From NCBI RefSeq assembly GCF_910592395.1, contig NC_088312.1, positions 19,167,292-19,231,291 of the forward strand: a stretch of 64,000 nt of DNA. Direction: 5' to 3'. This document shows positions 1 to 13,979 of this stretch, in pieces. The DNA is from Lineus longissimus. Taxonomy: Eukaryota; Nemertea; Pilidiophora; Heteronemertea; Lineidae. How positions within the stretch are numbered: position 1 is the stretch's first letter; every line of letters begins with the position of its first letter. The notes under the pieces were generated by a model that made no database searches, was not told the origin of the DNA, and saw only the letters and a list, made by a program, of their open reading frames with translations. The position numbers and the translations under genes are program-made.

Positions 1-1155
1 GAAAAGTGATCTCACTGAGGTTCAGTAAGATGTGATTCGCCTCGGGGAGACGACGAAGGAATATAATAAGAAAGCTCTTTGCGGCAGACATAACGGGTAA
101 TGTGATCAACCGGCTGGAGGGTCGATTTCGCTAGGAGTGTTGTTGAAAACAACCCGGGAAGGAGAGAGAATATATTTGTGTTATGAGAAAGATTAAGGAG
201 CCAAATGCAAAAGAGAATTGTTAATGAAATTCTTGTGTTCTTTAATTTAAAGAAAGCAGCAAAAAACCAAGCTGCTAATAACGACATCTTGCAGAATAAT
301 TTATTTTTTGTGGAACACACGTCAGAGAAGACTCTGCTAGAACGAAACTGAAAAACGCACGAAAACTTTCAGACATACAAATTCAGTAACGAGATGCCTT
401 GCAGAAACGCAGAATGTGCTGCAATTTTTTTCTAACCACTTCTGAAAGCAGATGCATGTTTGTCTATTTGCAGAACATCTTTTCATGCATTGGTAAACAA
501 GGAGAGAACATCGCAAACGGATAAAGAAACGCGCCTTACCGAGTAGGTTTTTTTATCCGATATTGGGAAACTGCATTTGACACACCGTGGATTAAGAATT
601 TTTTTGTTGTTTTAAAGGGAAATCGGACAGCAACACAACAAAAACAATTACATGTACAGTGTTTTTGTATGCATATTTCAAAAAATTGTTTCCCCTTTGT
701 ATCCTTTTTTTTACGTGAATGATCATAAAAAAAGTGGGTAAACAATTGCCAAACTCGCCTCATACCACTGAAGAGATGTGTTAAATGGGTGCAGGTCGGA
801 AATGCTAAAGGTTGTAGCGTGGACTGGGCACCTCATCCGAATGTAAAGTGGGGTGATAGCCAATAGCGCAGCTAATATCTCCTTGTTGTCGTCTGCTTCA
901 GTATTCTTACCAGCAAAACAACACATCCACAATCTCGCCACCCTCTATTTACTAACGAAACTGATCTTGAAACAAAATGCAATCAGCTGATGAGACCAGA
1001 TGGTGGCGATGTCGCAATTGCTCCCGGCAGACTTTGGGTTGTCGTAAAATGGACTCGTTTCCTCATTCTGTTGATAAACTTGGTCATAAAATCTGCCAGA
1101 CAAGTACATACATGCCCCGTATCGAGGAGATAAAGGAGAAAGTAAGCCCCGATTA
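1..1155. other. Non-coding stretch, nothing recognised
   Basis: I see no exon with convincing splice sites, no RNA gene and no mobile-element ends here. Open frames are short and A/T-rich without domain signatures. Confidence 0.4.
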
Positions 1156-1338
1156 TGGTGTTATCATGTTGAAACTAAGTGTTCTCGCTGTCTGTGAGAC
1201 TGTGGCCGGACTGCGTGGTCGTGGTGCATTGGTAAAGTGGCAGATTGTGATATCAAACTTGGTCGTCGTTTGAAACACTCAAGAGACGCTTCTATTAAGT
1301 GATTGCGGTAGATGACTGGTGCAAATCATCGTCTAGCT
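1156..1338 (+). repeat. Direct repeat copy 1 of a ~180-bp duplication
   Basis: This block starts at TGGTGTTATCATGTTGAAAC and ends near CAAATCATCGTC. It recurs almost unchanged in the same orientation at 1949-2125. The copies differ by a few substitutions and a short indel (GCATT present only here). A 98-codon open frame spans the block, but the second copy does not keep it open, so I read it as a non-coding duplication. Confidence 0.75.
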
Positions 1339-1948
1339 TTTTTCCATCATCCAGGTCAGTGTTTGAGGATTATCTTGATGTTTCCATCCTGACATAACCA
1401 GTGGTTTTAAATATACTCCGCCTCTCGATGTTTTTTGTATACGAGGTAGGAGTATCACAACCTGAATGAGGATGGGAAGTTGCCGGATATTCATGCATTG
1501 GCACTGATCACTGAATTTGTCAATCAAATCGAAATTGACCCATTACAAAAATGCTCATGACTTTATAATCTATTACTACATAATACTTGTGTTATAATAA
1601 GAAAAAAGAGGTTAAGTTTCAGTCGGGAAATTTCCCTTGGGTCTCGCAGTCAAACCAGTACTCTTGATCAAGGCGATATTCCGAAGCACACAGCGAATAA
1701 CAGCACCTTGTTGGTAGATTATGGAGTCATCGCCTGATGCCGCTGAGCCCGCGCTCTTGCTCCGTGATGATATATGCCAGGATGACACTGGCACATCATA
1801 AAACCTTGCTAACTTCATGCCACTGGCATTCTGTAGTAAGTGCATGTATTAGCAATTATAGTAAATGAACGAGTCGATAGAAAAAAGAGACTATTGTAAC
1901 TACATGTAACTGCAAATCAGCCAAGTATAACCAATCAGCCGGATCAGA

Positions 1949-2125
1949 TGGTGTTATCATGTTGAAACTAAGTGTTCTCGCTGTCTGTTAGACTGTGGCC
2001 GGACTGCGTGGTCGTGGTGGTAAAGTGGCAGATTTTGATATGAAACTTGGTCGTCGTTCGAAACACTCAAGAGACGCTTCTATTAAGTGATTGCGGTAGA
2101 TTACTGGTGCAAATCATCGTCCAGC
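1949..2125 (+). repeat. Direct repeat copy 2 of a ~180-bp duplication
   Basis: Second copy of the block at 1156-1338, same strand, about 790 bp downstream. No inverted ends or target duplication are visible, so segmental duplication or a dispersed repeat family are both possible. Confidence 0.75.
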
Positions 2126-4529
2126 TACTCAAAATCCAAGACATTTTGATTCAGATTGGTTTCGATCTCTTCAACTTGAGAAGCGATCGAGGGATGAAGT
2201 TTGAAAGGTGACAGCGAAAACGGTCCATATGCCGCGAAAATGACAGATTAGATACTATAATTAGACAGCATCGTCATAACCTAAATAAGTACCGAATTAT
2301 TGTCAACATGAGGCTATAGCATGGCCAGGTTCCACAATAGTCTGATTGCTGATGAAAATCATTTTTGTCTGCAATCCCTGCGTGATATTTACCAATTAAG
2401 CATAATCAGCTGAATTGATATCTGTTAACGGAAGCTGGGAAGTTATGGTCAAATGTCACCGTTACATTGACCCCTAATCCTAGTTGCCATCTGCGGTCTG
2501 GTCTGGCTTTATTATTGGTGATAGATAGTTAGGCTGATCAGGGGCAATGTCGAGTGGTATAATTGTCAACAGAACGCGATTGCTCTGCCAGTGAGTTTCG
2601 AGAGTTTGGATCTGAGAAATAATGAGCGCATTTTTAGGCCAAATCCCTCTACCAGCAAGGCATGGTAAGGGACTATGGCTGATTAAAAGGGTCCAATGAG
2701 AACTAACTCCTTATTGGGATAAGCCGATGGAGGTAAACATGTATTGAATAGTTTGGTGATGCCTGCATTTGTATCCATTCACGCCGAAATGACCGGAGGT
2801 GCTGAAATGTGCATAATTAACAACTCATTTTCTAGTAGAGCACAATTATGTTGACCGAACATTTCTTATCATGTTTCTTGATTCGTTTTCGTTAACATCG
2901 TGTTAATAACTTATCCGATTATTATGTCAGGCAATAGGGAGTTCTCGCATAGTCCCCGAAACCCCAACGGGAACGCCTCTCCCATTGTAAGACATCGTAA
3001 TCAGGAAGTTATACAATGCGATAGGCGTTCACGTTGGCGTATAGTCAACTCACTAATTTCTCTTCACGCTCACGTACTATGTCTACCAGATTGTGATTAT
3101 AAAATGTACCCTCGATGTCTTTTCGATCTTGTTGAATATCAATACGTGATGCCATGCATGTAATACAGATTGGAATGCGCGGCACCTGCCTGCGCAACAG
3201 GTAGCCAGCCCTCGGGGACGCTGATCCCCGATGACACCCAACGTCTGGAGATGACAGTAATGGTGAAGGGTTCAACGTAGGGGTGACGCACTGGGCTGGT
3301 GGCTGGTGTAAATAGATTATATCGTAGACATTGTAAAGGCGGTGGCTTGGGTTCGCGGAAATCTTGACAACAATCCACATTGTAGTTTAACCCTTGGTGT
3401 TCAGAACCATTCGCCGCGTCCGGAAAACTACGCGCGGGTCCATAGCGGTTATTTGGGAATTCAACTTACACTCTAGCGTGAATGGGAGGGAGTAAAAGTA
3501 GCATCAAAAGGCGACAACGGCAATTGCAAATAATTCGTAATTACCAAATACCTGATGTTGAAGAAATTGCCGAGCCTAGCGGAGAAAGTTTGTCAACAAC
3601 TATCAAAAGCATTCTTCGGGGGAAGCATATGACTAAAAGACACATCGGCACGACGTGATCGATAAATTCCTTTTTTCTGTGTTACAAAAACCTGACTGAC
3701 CTCATTTTAAGAAATTTCGGACATTCAAGTAATCTTCATGCTGATTCTGAATTGAAATATGGACGCATAGATCATCTTAAACTCTTCTTGTTTATCCGTA
3801 TTGCCATTAACACCATTAAGAAGAGTAAAATCGTGTCATTCCCTTAAGTGCATCAATCAAACGCACGTTATTACACAGCAAATGCATCCCAATTATGTTT
3901 CGTTGCACAAAGTCATATATATATTTAAAATGGGATCCTTTAAAACGAAAATCACTCACTGAAACCGTTAAGAAAATCCCGACTCTTATGGCTTTATATA
4001 AACTTTCACCTAGCGCATATGACTCGCACGCCAAACATGACTCGTCAATTCCCGTTTGTATTCAATTCAATTATAACTCATACGCCATTAAGCTCTAATT
4101 CGTATCATTCACGACTGGTTTGGCCCGGAGAGAGGAATCACTGGCGCAGGAAAACTAGGGAAGTATTGGCTTCATAACGATCGTGCGGGAGTGAGGGAGA
4201 AGCCCGGGGACTCTGAGCCGTGATTGGGACCCGATTCAACCTTACGCCAGCTCGCCCTTAGGCCACGTGAGATTACATTGACGCGTGACTTGGGAGAGGC
4301 AGTAATGAAATGATCGTGTTTGTAGCTGAGTCTGAATGACTATATATAATTAAGTTATTAAGTTGTTGTTGAACGGCATGGGAGAGCAAAGCGAAACTAT
4401 ATGATACATGTTGGTGGCACAGTTTATGATTATACCTATGACTGCAGTATTGCGTAATCATCAGACTTTAGTTTATACACTGGACGTTTTCATTTGATAC
4501 AAACATCTGATAAATTCTCACATGGTTTG
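2126..4529. other. Non-coding stretch with one short repeat-family motif
   Basis: No supported gene. At 2935-2990 there is a block of the form AGGGAGTT...TCCCCGAAACCCCAACG. It resembles sequences at 25193, 42340 (reverse strand) and 63966, which suggests a dispersed repeat family. The rest shows nothing I can name. Confidence 0.4.
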
Positions 4530-4662
4530 TGATATTCATCATAGTTTGTACCATGGGCCCATTAGTGATTCATCATCGATTGTACCATGGGTCCATCAGT
4601 GATTCGTCGTAGATTGTACCATGGGTCCATCAGTGATTCATCGTAGATTGTACCATGGGCCT
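4530..4662 (+). repeat. 34-bp minisatellite, about 3.7 units
   Basis: Units begin with GTACCATGGG at 4548, 4582, 4616 and 4650, an exact 34-bp period. Each unit contains the palindrome CCATGG followed by a variable (T/C)CCAT(T/C)AGTGATTC segment. A fifth, decayed unit precedes the first. Confidence 0.9.
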
Positions 4663-6899
4663 ACATTTACTCGGATGTTGTTCAAAAACATTCAGTAAGA
4701 GAACGAGAGATGTATCTATTTCGTGACATTCCTTCTCGGAATTCCTTGGGTTTTGACACTGTTCTACTGTTCACACGACCATTGTGCAGAAGAATATTGT
4801 TCTCTATTTTCTTTTCTTGCATTTACAATTACGAAATGTTTCCATGTACGCAAAGCAAATACATGTACATGTATATCGCTAATTTACACTGTTACCAAAG
4901 ATAGACCACTTTACTTAATGCTTTCTTCACCACTTTCATTAGCAACATAACCTTCCGGCTCCGACGTCCACCGTAGGCGTGATTCGTATTGGTGTCGCAT
5001 ATCAAGAAAGTAAGCAGTTTAGGACGGTTTCCACACAAAACCAAATCGAAAAACCAATTAAATTTTCTATTATCGAGGTGAAATTGATGAGACGCTATCA
5101 TTTCAGTTCCGTTTTGTTTTTGTGAGACCGTTTATAGCTACAGGTGATAAAAGTGGTTGAAATAAACAAGCACGCATCGTAGAAGATTCATTGCCTCAGG
5201 GTGATAACAACATTAAAGGATGGCTTCACTAACTGATTCTGTAATTCTTTTTGGTTCGAATTGTTTTCGGTTCGCACACAATGTTTCCCCGTTGATCGGC
5301 AGTTGTTGCGATTTATCTTTTACCCAGAACAGTAAAATATGTTTTTATTGAGTCAGTCAAAGATGAGCCGATTCTGAAGCAAATTAATTTTGATTAGGAT
5401 GACATTTCAAACTCTCTCTAGTTCGAATGAATATATACAAGCATGAAAATCCCAGATACATGTATTTCTCAACCAGCCTAATAAAGTATTTGATTGCAAT
5501 ACTTACGTATTGGGTTAGGGTTAGTAAGAAAGCACTAATTTGTGAGGAGTTCGGTGGTATTTTAATTTAGCACTGATCAGAAGTTGTTTAGAGAAACTGA
5601 TACAATTTTCAATTATGCTTGGATAATACCGCTGTTTTTATTGCATTAATCAAATAAAATTGCTAGTTTAGGCTTGTCTCTTAGAAGGAATGGATGACTG
5701 TGTTAATTGGCAAACACGAACAAATTCACTCAACTGGATGATCAATTCATTTTAGGCACGATGCCAAAATGGCAGGTGGGAAGTTTAGGGAGATTTTTCA
5801 GATATGCGATAATTAACGACATCGCGATTGGTTTAGGATGCCGTCAAGATGTCAGGCAGCAGCTGAAAAGTTTGAATAGGTACTTTGATTACAGGGTGTC
5901 CCAAAACCATTGTAAAAAATATCCTGTTTTATCTTGATGCTCATCTGCTATTTGACCGGGTATGACTGATGAACCTTACCCCGTAATATGCTTTTACTAG
6001 GGTTATGAATATTCACCATTAAGATGGGCCTAGTGACTTTTCTTTGTCTGGTGTTATAGTTCCTGAGATAGAGTATATAGATACATGTACATGTCGGTCA
6101 TCAATGCAAACCATGAAAATATGATGCATGCTTGGCATTCTACTATCTAAAAATACGTTTTCGCCTACCGATTGCCATTAGAAATATACATGTACATGTA
6201 TATGGTAAATACAATGCTATTACACGTGGATATTATTGGGAGTTACTCACCGTTTAGTTTCTCAAGGATCCCAATATCGAATTGAACATCATAACTTTCT
6301 AACCCGTCAGATAATGAGCAGTCTACAGTTGTTTCTGGTTTTATTAAATCAACTAATATCTTTATATTTCAACCAATTGTTTTTTGGTATCTAACTTTGC
6401 CAGTGGCCATGATCGAGTTACAAAAAAATAAAATAAATTGAAACGATATAATCTGATTTGCTGGCATCATGTCCTTTTCCATGAATAATCGCATTCTCGG
6501 AAGGGAAAAATTTCAATTTCTCCGAGACGAATTTTGATAATGGAATTTCGCAAAAAGTGTCGAAGTTACATTCCATCAGTAATGGAAATCGGTGGCGTGA
6601 AAATTTGAATTATTGCATCATCGAGTCGAGTCGAGGAAATTATTTATTGCCAGGTGTTGAAAAGAAGTCCAGGTGTATCTATTCAGCCAGTGGAGAAGAT
6701 GCCACTAGAAATAGCTAGAAAGGCCAAGGTCAATATGTATATATAGAACATATCGCGGTGACGATTACGCCAGGCAAATGATGTCGCAGGTGGTATTTTC
6801 AGACACTAGTCTTTCCATAAGATGAATCCAATACATCCGTTATAATTAAAACAGGAAAATACTTGAAATCTATATGGGATTTAAGAAGTAGTTTACTTC
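4663..6899. other. Non-coding stretch with ATGTACAT-type palindromes
   Basis: No gene supported. Short palindromes built on ACATGTACATGT occur near 4861, 6083 and 6189; such runs are common in some invertebrate genomes and are not evidence of a gene. Confidence 0.4.
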
Positions 6900-7060
6900 T
6901 GACATAACACTTGCTCTTTTCTGGATACTCTACTGTATTTTCTTTTCCGTAATGTATCCTGTGTTTTGTGCTGTATTCTGTATTCTGTATTTTGCCATAG
7001 TATCCTTGTATACATTAAGCGCAATAAAATATTATTATTATTATTATTATTATTAAATAT
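6900..7060 (+). mobile_element. 3' tail relic of a LINE or SINE
   Basis: The stretch ends with GCGCAATAAAATATT followed by an (ATT)n run at about 7030-7057. This is the kind of 3' terminus seen in L2/CR1-type LINEs and their SINE partners. No reverse-transcriptase reading frame is left upstream, so it would be a dead fragment or a SINE tail. A plain microsatellite is the alternative. Confidence 0.35.
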
Positions 7061-10000
7061 TATAATATTCAGACAAAAATGTATTACTTGCTGGTTGTAT
7101 TCGGAAGCCTCATGGTTGAACAGAATATACAGTCGTTTGGCCCGCTCGTTCTCAGAAACAAAGCCGGAGTGCGGTAACTACATGTATAGGCACGCCAGCG
7201 CGATGAAAATTGGTTTGTACATTGTATTGAATGTATCTTTATGTATAAACAACAACATTGTTGAAATTTATATGCGATGCATATCTAAACATTGGTAATC
7301 AAGTATTAAATTTGGAAGAAACTTGGCATTCAACAACTTGAATATTTTTTTTAAGCTCTATGAAAAGTATTGGGCGATTGTACAGTAATGTCTAGGAAGA
7401 CACTGGTGACAAGCGCAGTGGCCTGCACTACTCCGGCAATCCAACAGATTTGTCATCTCCTTTTCATATTAACTGTAGACGTCGCCTGTTATCACTTTGC
7501 TCTCTATTTTTGCCCGAGTGTGAACCAAAGCTCTTGGCAAACAACTTTTTTTTCTGTCGGAACGCCAGTGACTTCCATTAGTCTTAGTTGATGCTTTTAA
7601 CCAACATCAAACACGAAGCTACTACCATTGGAACAAAAACGGATAGCTGACTGTTTAGCTAATCCGTACAGTGGTATCAATTTCAATGGAGTTTCCATAC
7701 AGGTAAGAACCATTAACTTTAACAATCGTTCTTGTTTTTCAGCACCAAATATTGGCGAAGGCTTTCTGACTAAAGAGTGCCATCTGCAAAAATTACTTTA
7801 TTACCTGTCGCACAGGAATTATTGAAAGTACATTGATAAATGCCAGAGATTCACTTTGCAACTATCGTTATCAACAAATTCTATGAAAGCTAATCAGAAG
7901 GTGGCTGTACCTTAGGTCAGTCGTCGCACCAACAAAACTGGCTAGTTTCGTTGTTAGAGTTTTGGGGGAATTCACAATCTCTACTTGTAAAGTTCTTGTG
8001 GCAGAGGGTTCAGCATGCGTGACCGAGGCGCGTACGTTGATAGACTTAATATATAAAAACCAACAATGTAAAAAAATGATCAAGGTTTCACCGCATCATA
8101 ACAACCGCTTCATTGTGCTCTTTAACTCATCGAGGTGATATATCACTATGCAATTATGTCATGTCCTACGCGCAAGGGTTTACAGGATCGAGTTGTTTGG
8201 CAAAACATCGAAGTCCTGCGGACCACACACTTTTAAAAACAACTTGAAATGTTGGCTGTTCAAGGGACATTATGTGTTCGCACTTAAACAGCAAACCGTA
8301 CCGATGAGCGCTATATGTACACATAACAGACATTATCATAATAACCCATCTTCGACAAAAAACTCACGCAGCTAGAACATATCCATGACATTCAATCGCA
8401 TGATCTGTTAAGTGACACCACTGCTGACAGAGTTTTTAAATCTAACGAGAAAAAGATCTTAGATTTTTTTTACGATTTCAGAACCTGTGAAACCACTATA
8501 AGAATCTACGAGAACTGTATAGAAGTTTCTATGACGAATTTGTATTTACCATAGATTTCATGCATTTTAAAAGAATTTCTATATTGATTTTTCATAGAGC
8601 TTTTCACCTTCAGAGTACTACACTACATCAGCTCCTCTTAATCCATGATATGTTTTCTTTGGTGATCAAACATTATTTTCATTCAGCAAAATATTCATTT
8701 CCCAAAGATAAAATAATCGAATCACACGAAGCATATCTGTCTTAGCGTCACGTCTCTACTGTCAAGAAGATAGATGGTATGTCTGCCAGTAAAGTGTATT
8801 GCTAATAATAGTAGGTCATTTATATGATTTTAATACAACATAATCACGCACAACATCCATCAAAGATGGGCCCAGGATAATAGCTGCCATCAAAGATGCC
8901 AACGTGACCTCGTTAGCAGTTGGAACGTGATGCGAGCTACCACAAATTGGAGTTCATAAAAAAGAAACGAATCATCAAGGGACGAGGTATCACCTATCAA
9001 ACCCGGTTCCCAGCTAGATTTTTGGGAAGCACAATGTTATTCTATTTCATACTGGACAAGAACTCGAGGAACGAGGTTCAACCTATTGTATTCGATATCT
9101 TCTTCTTCGCGATTGAACGCAAAGGAATGTTTCAGCATTTTAATGGCGGATTAATGTTCTTTGACTAAGACATAAAATAAAGAATGTAGTTATTTAACAG
9201 TCATTTTCGAATGATCAACGACGTTTGATATATTTCAAAATAAAACCCATTGCATGGCGTCCGTTGATTTTAAACATGGATCAGTTGCAAGTCTCAACAA
9301 CATTTGTAACGTTTTTGCCTGATGAATTGAGCTAAAGATGATTTTGCAGGGCTTCTAGTTCACACTACGTTACTCAATACGTTATTTTAAAGCCAAGTTA
9401 TCATAAGCGCTGCAACAATGCCATGTAGGGCCAATAACGTTAGCTTGGACACGTGCGGTCGAATGGAACCAGCAAGGTTTCCCAAGACACGGATGAATCG
9501 GCGACCGGAGAATGTTTGAGGCAAACAGCGAAAAGGAAATTGTGATCGATATGATTATTTTTCCTGAGCAAGTTTATACCTTTGATTATTTTCTCTTGAT
9601 ATCATAGATCGCCAAAAACGTGACAGGTATAGCTCGCCAAAAACGTGACGGGTACATTGTAATGTACATATTATGCAAACTTCTGTGACTAATAAAAGGA
9701 ATTCATAAGCCTCTAGTACACTCTACCTCTGGTAGTGTTAGACGGGTAATCTAGCCGGGGATTAATCCATAGAGATCGGTGTCATGGGACTGATAGATTC
9801 AAGGTCATATTCAATATATAGAGGATGGGTGAGCTTATTGCTGATGAAGTCTTGTGAAAAATTTTCCTGATACGTTCCATATACACACACTGAATAATAT
9901 TTTTACTTATTGACGTCATCCAAGTCATCAGAAATATTCATTTATTTTTGTTGTCCTCGGCGTTTACTGAAGGCTCTTGAGCGCAGACTACAGATCGGTT

Positions 10001-10859
10001 TCTTTGACGTTTGACTGGAATACGTGTCCAAATAAAACTTCCAGGGTTTAGCATTCTCATTGCAGGTCAAAATATGTCTTCAGTTAGGCCCAATGGTCAT
10101 TTGAGAGGATGGGGGCGGAGGGCGTCCCCAAGATAGGCCATATTTTGCTTGTGGTTATTTCGCATTCATAGGCACGCAAGTTGACAAGTTGCCATTTCTC
10201 ACGTGTTCTCGACTCAATGTTTGATGAACAAATGGTTTTCTGTTTCAAGAGAATACTGACTTCCTGGCTGTGTGTATCTTTCTGCTCAGCCACTGCACTG
10301 AGCGTATACGGAAGAAAAAAAGGAATGCGTTACCTTCATGAATAATTCATATTATGCAAATTCCCCAACAGGAATGCCTCGAACTAATTTGCATATATAT
10401 GCGAATTCTCTTAAGACGTATTTGTTGCCATTGTGAATAGAAATGGCACATTTACCATACGTACGCTCTTCAATAACGAAGTAACAGCCTCCGGGCACAA
10501 AATCATTAAATGATTGGCTAACGACTCTCTCGGTTATTCTTAGTGGTCTATTACTTAGACTGCCTTTGATGTCATTCTCTCTGAAGATAATTACTAATTT
10601 AAAAAGTGTTCTTGATATTTTTTAATCAATGATCGACACTGTAACTCATTAGCAAGTCAATTTGAATATCAATTGGTGCTCTAAATTGCCATAACTGGGA
10701 AGCATTGAGGGACACGTTCACTGAAGTTTCAAGTTTCAAGTTAGTTCTCTGGACCATTACTACATGTACATCAAATTGCAAGAAAAAAGTACTAAGTAGG
10801 GGAGAGTGGGACCAAAACCTATTCGGCAAGTCAGCCTCGTAGTATCAAATCATTCGCTC
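7061..10859. other. Non-coding stretch, nothing recognised
   Basis: No supported exon or RNA gene. A short tandem pair (CGCCAAAAACGTGACAGGTA, then the same with GGG) lies at 9611-9653. Other open frames are short and without signatures. Confidence 0.35.
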
Positions 10860-11026
10860 CTGGTGTAGAAGTTTAAAATGTCCTAGGATAGAATGCCCGG
10901 GAAACAAAGGATTCTATAGCGCTTCAATCTCTGAGCTATTGACGGTCAGGGTCTATAGAACCATATTGCAGAATACAATAGGACCGGACACTTTTTCCAG
11001 CGGCGCATTTGTTACTGTTACACCGG
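10860..11026 (-). mobile_element. Fragment of a foldback (MITE-like) repeat family
   Basis: This block is the reverse complement of about 167 bp of the foldback element at 17183-17529. Both contain the landmarks TAGAAGTTTAAAATGTCC, a CCCGGG-centred segment, a TATAGAACCATATTGCAGAA-type core and GTGTCCGG near the end. Only one half of the foldback structure is present, so this is a partial or rearranged copy. Confidence 0.65.
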
Positions 11027-11290
11027 CAACCCCACAGTAGTGAGAATACACACACATGTAACATCATTCTCACGGCATTGAAACAATGAGAAAAATGGGT
11101 GTCTGCAATTGTCCCTTGGTCATTATTGCCCCGCTCTCCCATATGTTTTTCCATTTCACTTGTTTTTGAAGTGACTCTTCACGAGGCTGATCTAACACGA
11201 ATAATCATTCAAGTTGACACTCAACCATCGTCATCGATTACTATCCACATCTGACCCATCTTACTGGGCAATCCTTCCAAGTTGCTATAC

Positions 11291-11445
11291 AGCCAGCCTG
11301 GTCACCTCTGCATTCATCGTGCAAAACCTACAATAATTACCTCAAGCTTTTGGTTTAACAATGCATCGACCAGGCTGCACATGGTGAGATTCTGACGTGC
11401 ACTGAGTCGATTGAAAAACAGCAAAATGCTTTTAGGACATTTAGA
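11291..11445 (+). repeat. Direct repeat copy 1 (~155 bp)
   Basis: Begins with GGTCACCTCTGCATTC and ends with a CGATTGAAAAACAGC segment. A diverged copy in the same order and strand lies at 12252-12408. No element ends recognised. Confidence 0.65.
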
Positions 11446-12251
11446 GACGACGTGGCAGCTTTGAATGCTTCTATTCGTGCCTTAGCTGGTTCATGAAGAT
11501 TTGTAAATCGACCAAAGCACAAATTTCGATTAATGCCGCTTGGGTGCAGGATTGGTGGAATGAAGTGACAGTTCTTCCGACCGGTGCGCTGAGGTCCGAT
11601 AGACGTGATTCTGATCCGGCTAATTTCACTTTCATTAATTTGTCCTTTTTGCCTAATGTCACAGCATGATTTTGCCGAAACTCAACCAACGCAAGTGGTC
11701 TTCAGCCGTTCAAGTCTGTCTCTTCGATCTCCTGCCATCAAGTGCCATGCCTGGCATGCCTGGTAACCCGATGTGCAGTGCCCATGCCTATATACACCAA
11801 CATAGTGGAAACCTTTCCATACGGATGGGCTGCCCGAACGTATATATTATCTTTGCCATTGTAAACATGTTCAAAACAGTCTAAACGTCATCTTTATCCA
11901 TTTTATCCATTTGTTTATTTCTTTATGTCATATTCCATTGACAATGTCACTAATCGGTTGAATCATATCGCACAGTTCGCAAATGAATAAAACATGAGTC
12001 GCCTAGCCATGCAACCCCAAACACTATCAATATGCCGCCGCGTGTTGGGAAAATACATTTGTGGGTTTAAGATAGGTCTATGCACCGAGGTTTATATGTG
12101 CCATAGACATATTTCACTCTTCGTTGTCCTTTCCTTTTTTCTCGTTCTATTTGCCATGTCACAGTATTCGGCTGAATAAGAACGCAGTATATATTGATGC
12201 TCCAACAGTTTATTCAGGTCCTCTTTTCTATCGCTTTCAAGTGACTAGCCA

Positions 12252-12408
12252 TGTCCAGTGGTCGCCTCTGCATTCACCCCGCAAAACCTACAATAATTGC
12301 CCCATGCTCGGTTTAGCAATACATCGATTAGGCCACATGGGGTGAGATTCCGACGTGCTCTGAGCAGTATTGAGAGATGCGATTGAAAAACAGCGAAAGC
12401 CTTTTAGA
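12252..12408 (+). repeat. Direct repeat copy 2 (~155 bp)
   Basis: Counterpart of 11291-11445. Shared landmarks are the GCAAAACCTACAATAATT segment, GGTGAGATTC(T/C)GACGTGC and GATTGAAAAACAGC. A short insertion (GCAGTATTGAGAGA region) is unique to this copy. Confidence 0.65.
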
Positions 12409-13639
12409 GCGGTATACATAGCCGCAAACGCGTCGTGCTCTTTGCTATAGTTGATCGCTGGCACTGACTAGAAGCGCATCTCGATCATTAGGTGCAAAAT
12501 ACACAATTATTCAAAAATGAAAATATCCGATATTAGAGATTAAACGCACGTTTTGGCTTCATTTCAAGATGGTCGTTTTGTCATGTCAGAAGTTCTTATC
12601 GAAGTAAAATCAAAACTGTTTATGTCATTATAAGGACATCAGAACTAAAAGTAAAAATCGTGTTACAGTTCTGTCTTGACCCCCCCCCCCTCAACACACA
12701 CAAACACTTCCAACCCCGCTAACTCACGCTTCTTATCAAGATGTATGGTATTAACAAATTTTACACTGGGCTAAGAAAAGGACTAACAAGCTGTCGAAAG
12801 AAATCCTTTGTCACTTGAATGTTCTTGTAAACAGAAAACAACAGTCGTTACTCAGGAATCAAATGTATAAAAAGGTGTATAAATGAAGTGTGGCCTTAAA
12901 AGTTCGTCCTCTTTCACACTCATTAGAGATGGGATCGGCTCTTCCTAAACAGATGGATATTCCTAAACGGATGTTCCTTGTCACACTAATAAAATCTGCT
13001 CAGCAATTTAACGACATTTTGCCAGTGGCGGCATGTAGCCTTACATAGGAACTGTGATATATTTTTGAAAGATTAAACATCAGTTACCTCAGGTCAACGT
13101 GTCATGTGTCGGAAATCGCGTCAGTTTATGCTTCTTGGAGCGGTTCTTAGATATGAGAGCCTTTTTCTTGGAAAACTTAACGGGAAGTGATGCTGAAACG
13201 CAAAAATGGAAGCGCGTCACTCTACTAGGGGAAAGGAATTCACATCATAAGCAAGAGGAAGTTGTTTTGAAATCACAGCAGTGTCAATACTTGTGGAGAG
13301 TGTATGCCAGTTACTCCGGAGCGCCAAGAAAAACCATTGCCTCTATTTGTGACCTTGCCGAATTTAACCGTCAACAATATCTGTCAGTATCATCAACCAA
13401 ACCAATCAATGAAATAAACGAAGTATGAAATATCCTGGACTGGTGATGATTATTAACTCTGTTGCTTCGGCCTACATTTTTTACATGACATACCGTATGA
13501 ACCAAATGGCAAACGGCTCCAGAAACCATTTAAAAAGTTAACGTATTCCAGGCGCGATATGTTCTCCATTCGTCAACATACGGAATCTACACGCGGCATT
13601 CATGTTGGCCGGACACATCAATGATTGCTTCCTTCATGT
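12409..13639. other. Non-coding stretch with one unassigned open frame
   Basis: A plus-strand frame of 109 codons at 13099-13428 is the longest here. It has no recognisable domain, signal peptide or splice context, so I do not call it a gene. A C10 run lies near 12680. Confidence 0.35.
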
Positions 13640-13790
13640 GTCCATGACCCTCTCGCCATGCCATATGGACTGAATGGCAAAAGGTTACAGGAGAAACCAT
13701 GGAGCTCATTTATTGCCCGATTGAGCTTTATCCCTGGTAATCAGTGACGATCTTTGATCAATCGCAATAATTGGCCATACAATCGTCATC
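13640..13790 (+). repeat. Direct repeat flanking the LTR element, copy 1
   Basis: The landmarks CTCGCCATGCCAT, GGTTAC(A/G)GGAGAA(A/G)CCAT and GATCTTTGAT are shared in the same order with 16775-16940, on the other side of the LTR element. The element therefore appears to have landed within an older, diverged tandem duplication. Confidence 0.55.
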
Positions 13791-13979
13791 GCAATCAGCA
13801 ATGTCGCATGTATATAGTTTAGCCTTGATTTAATCTATAGTGCTAGCGATCAACGACGGTTTCTGAAAATTCAAGAAATGGGAAAGTTTACAATGTCGTT
13901 CGATGCGATTTGAATTGTTTTAATTTGGAAAGAGATGGGGCGGATTTGAAAGACTCTGGCGACACCAAGTTGTTGATGG

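Noticed and set aside
10084-10293. Open frames of 60-110 codons scattered over 1-13 kb
   Set aside because: None has a recognisable domain, consensus splice sites at sensible positions, or conservation within the window.
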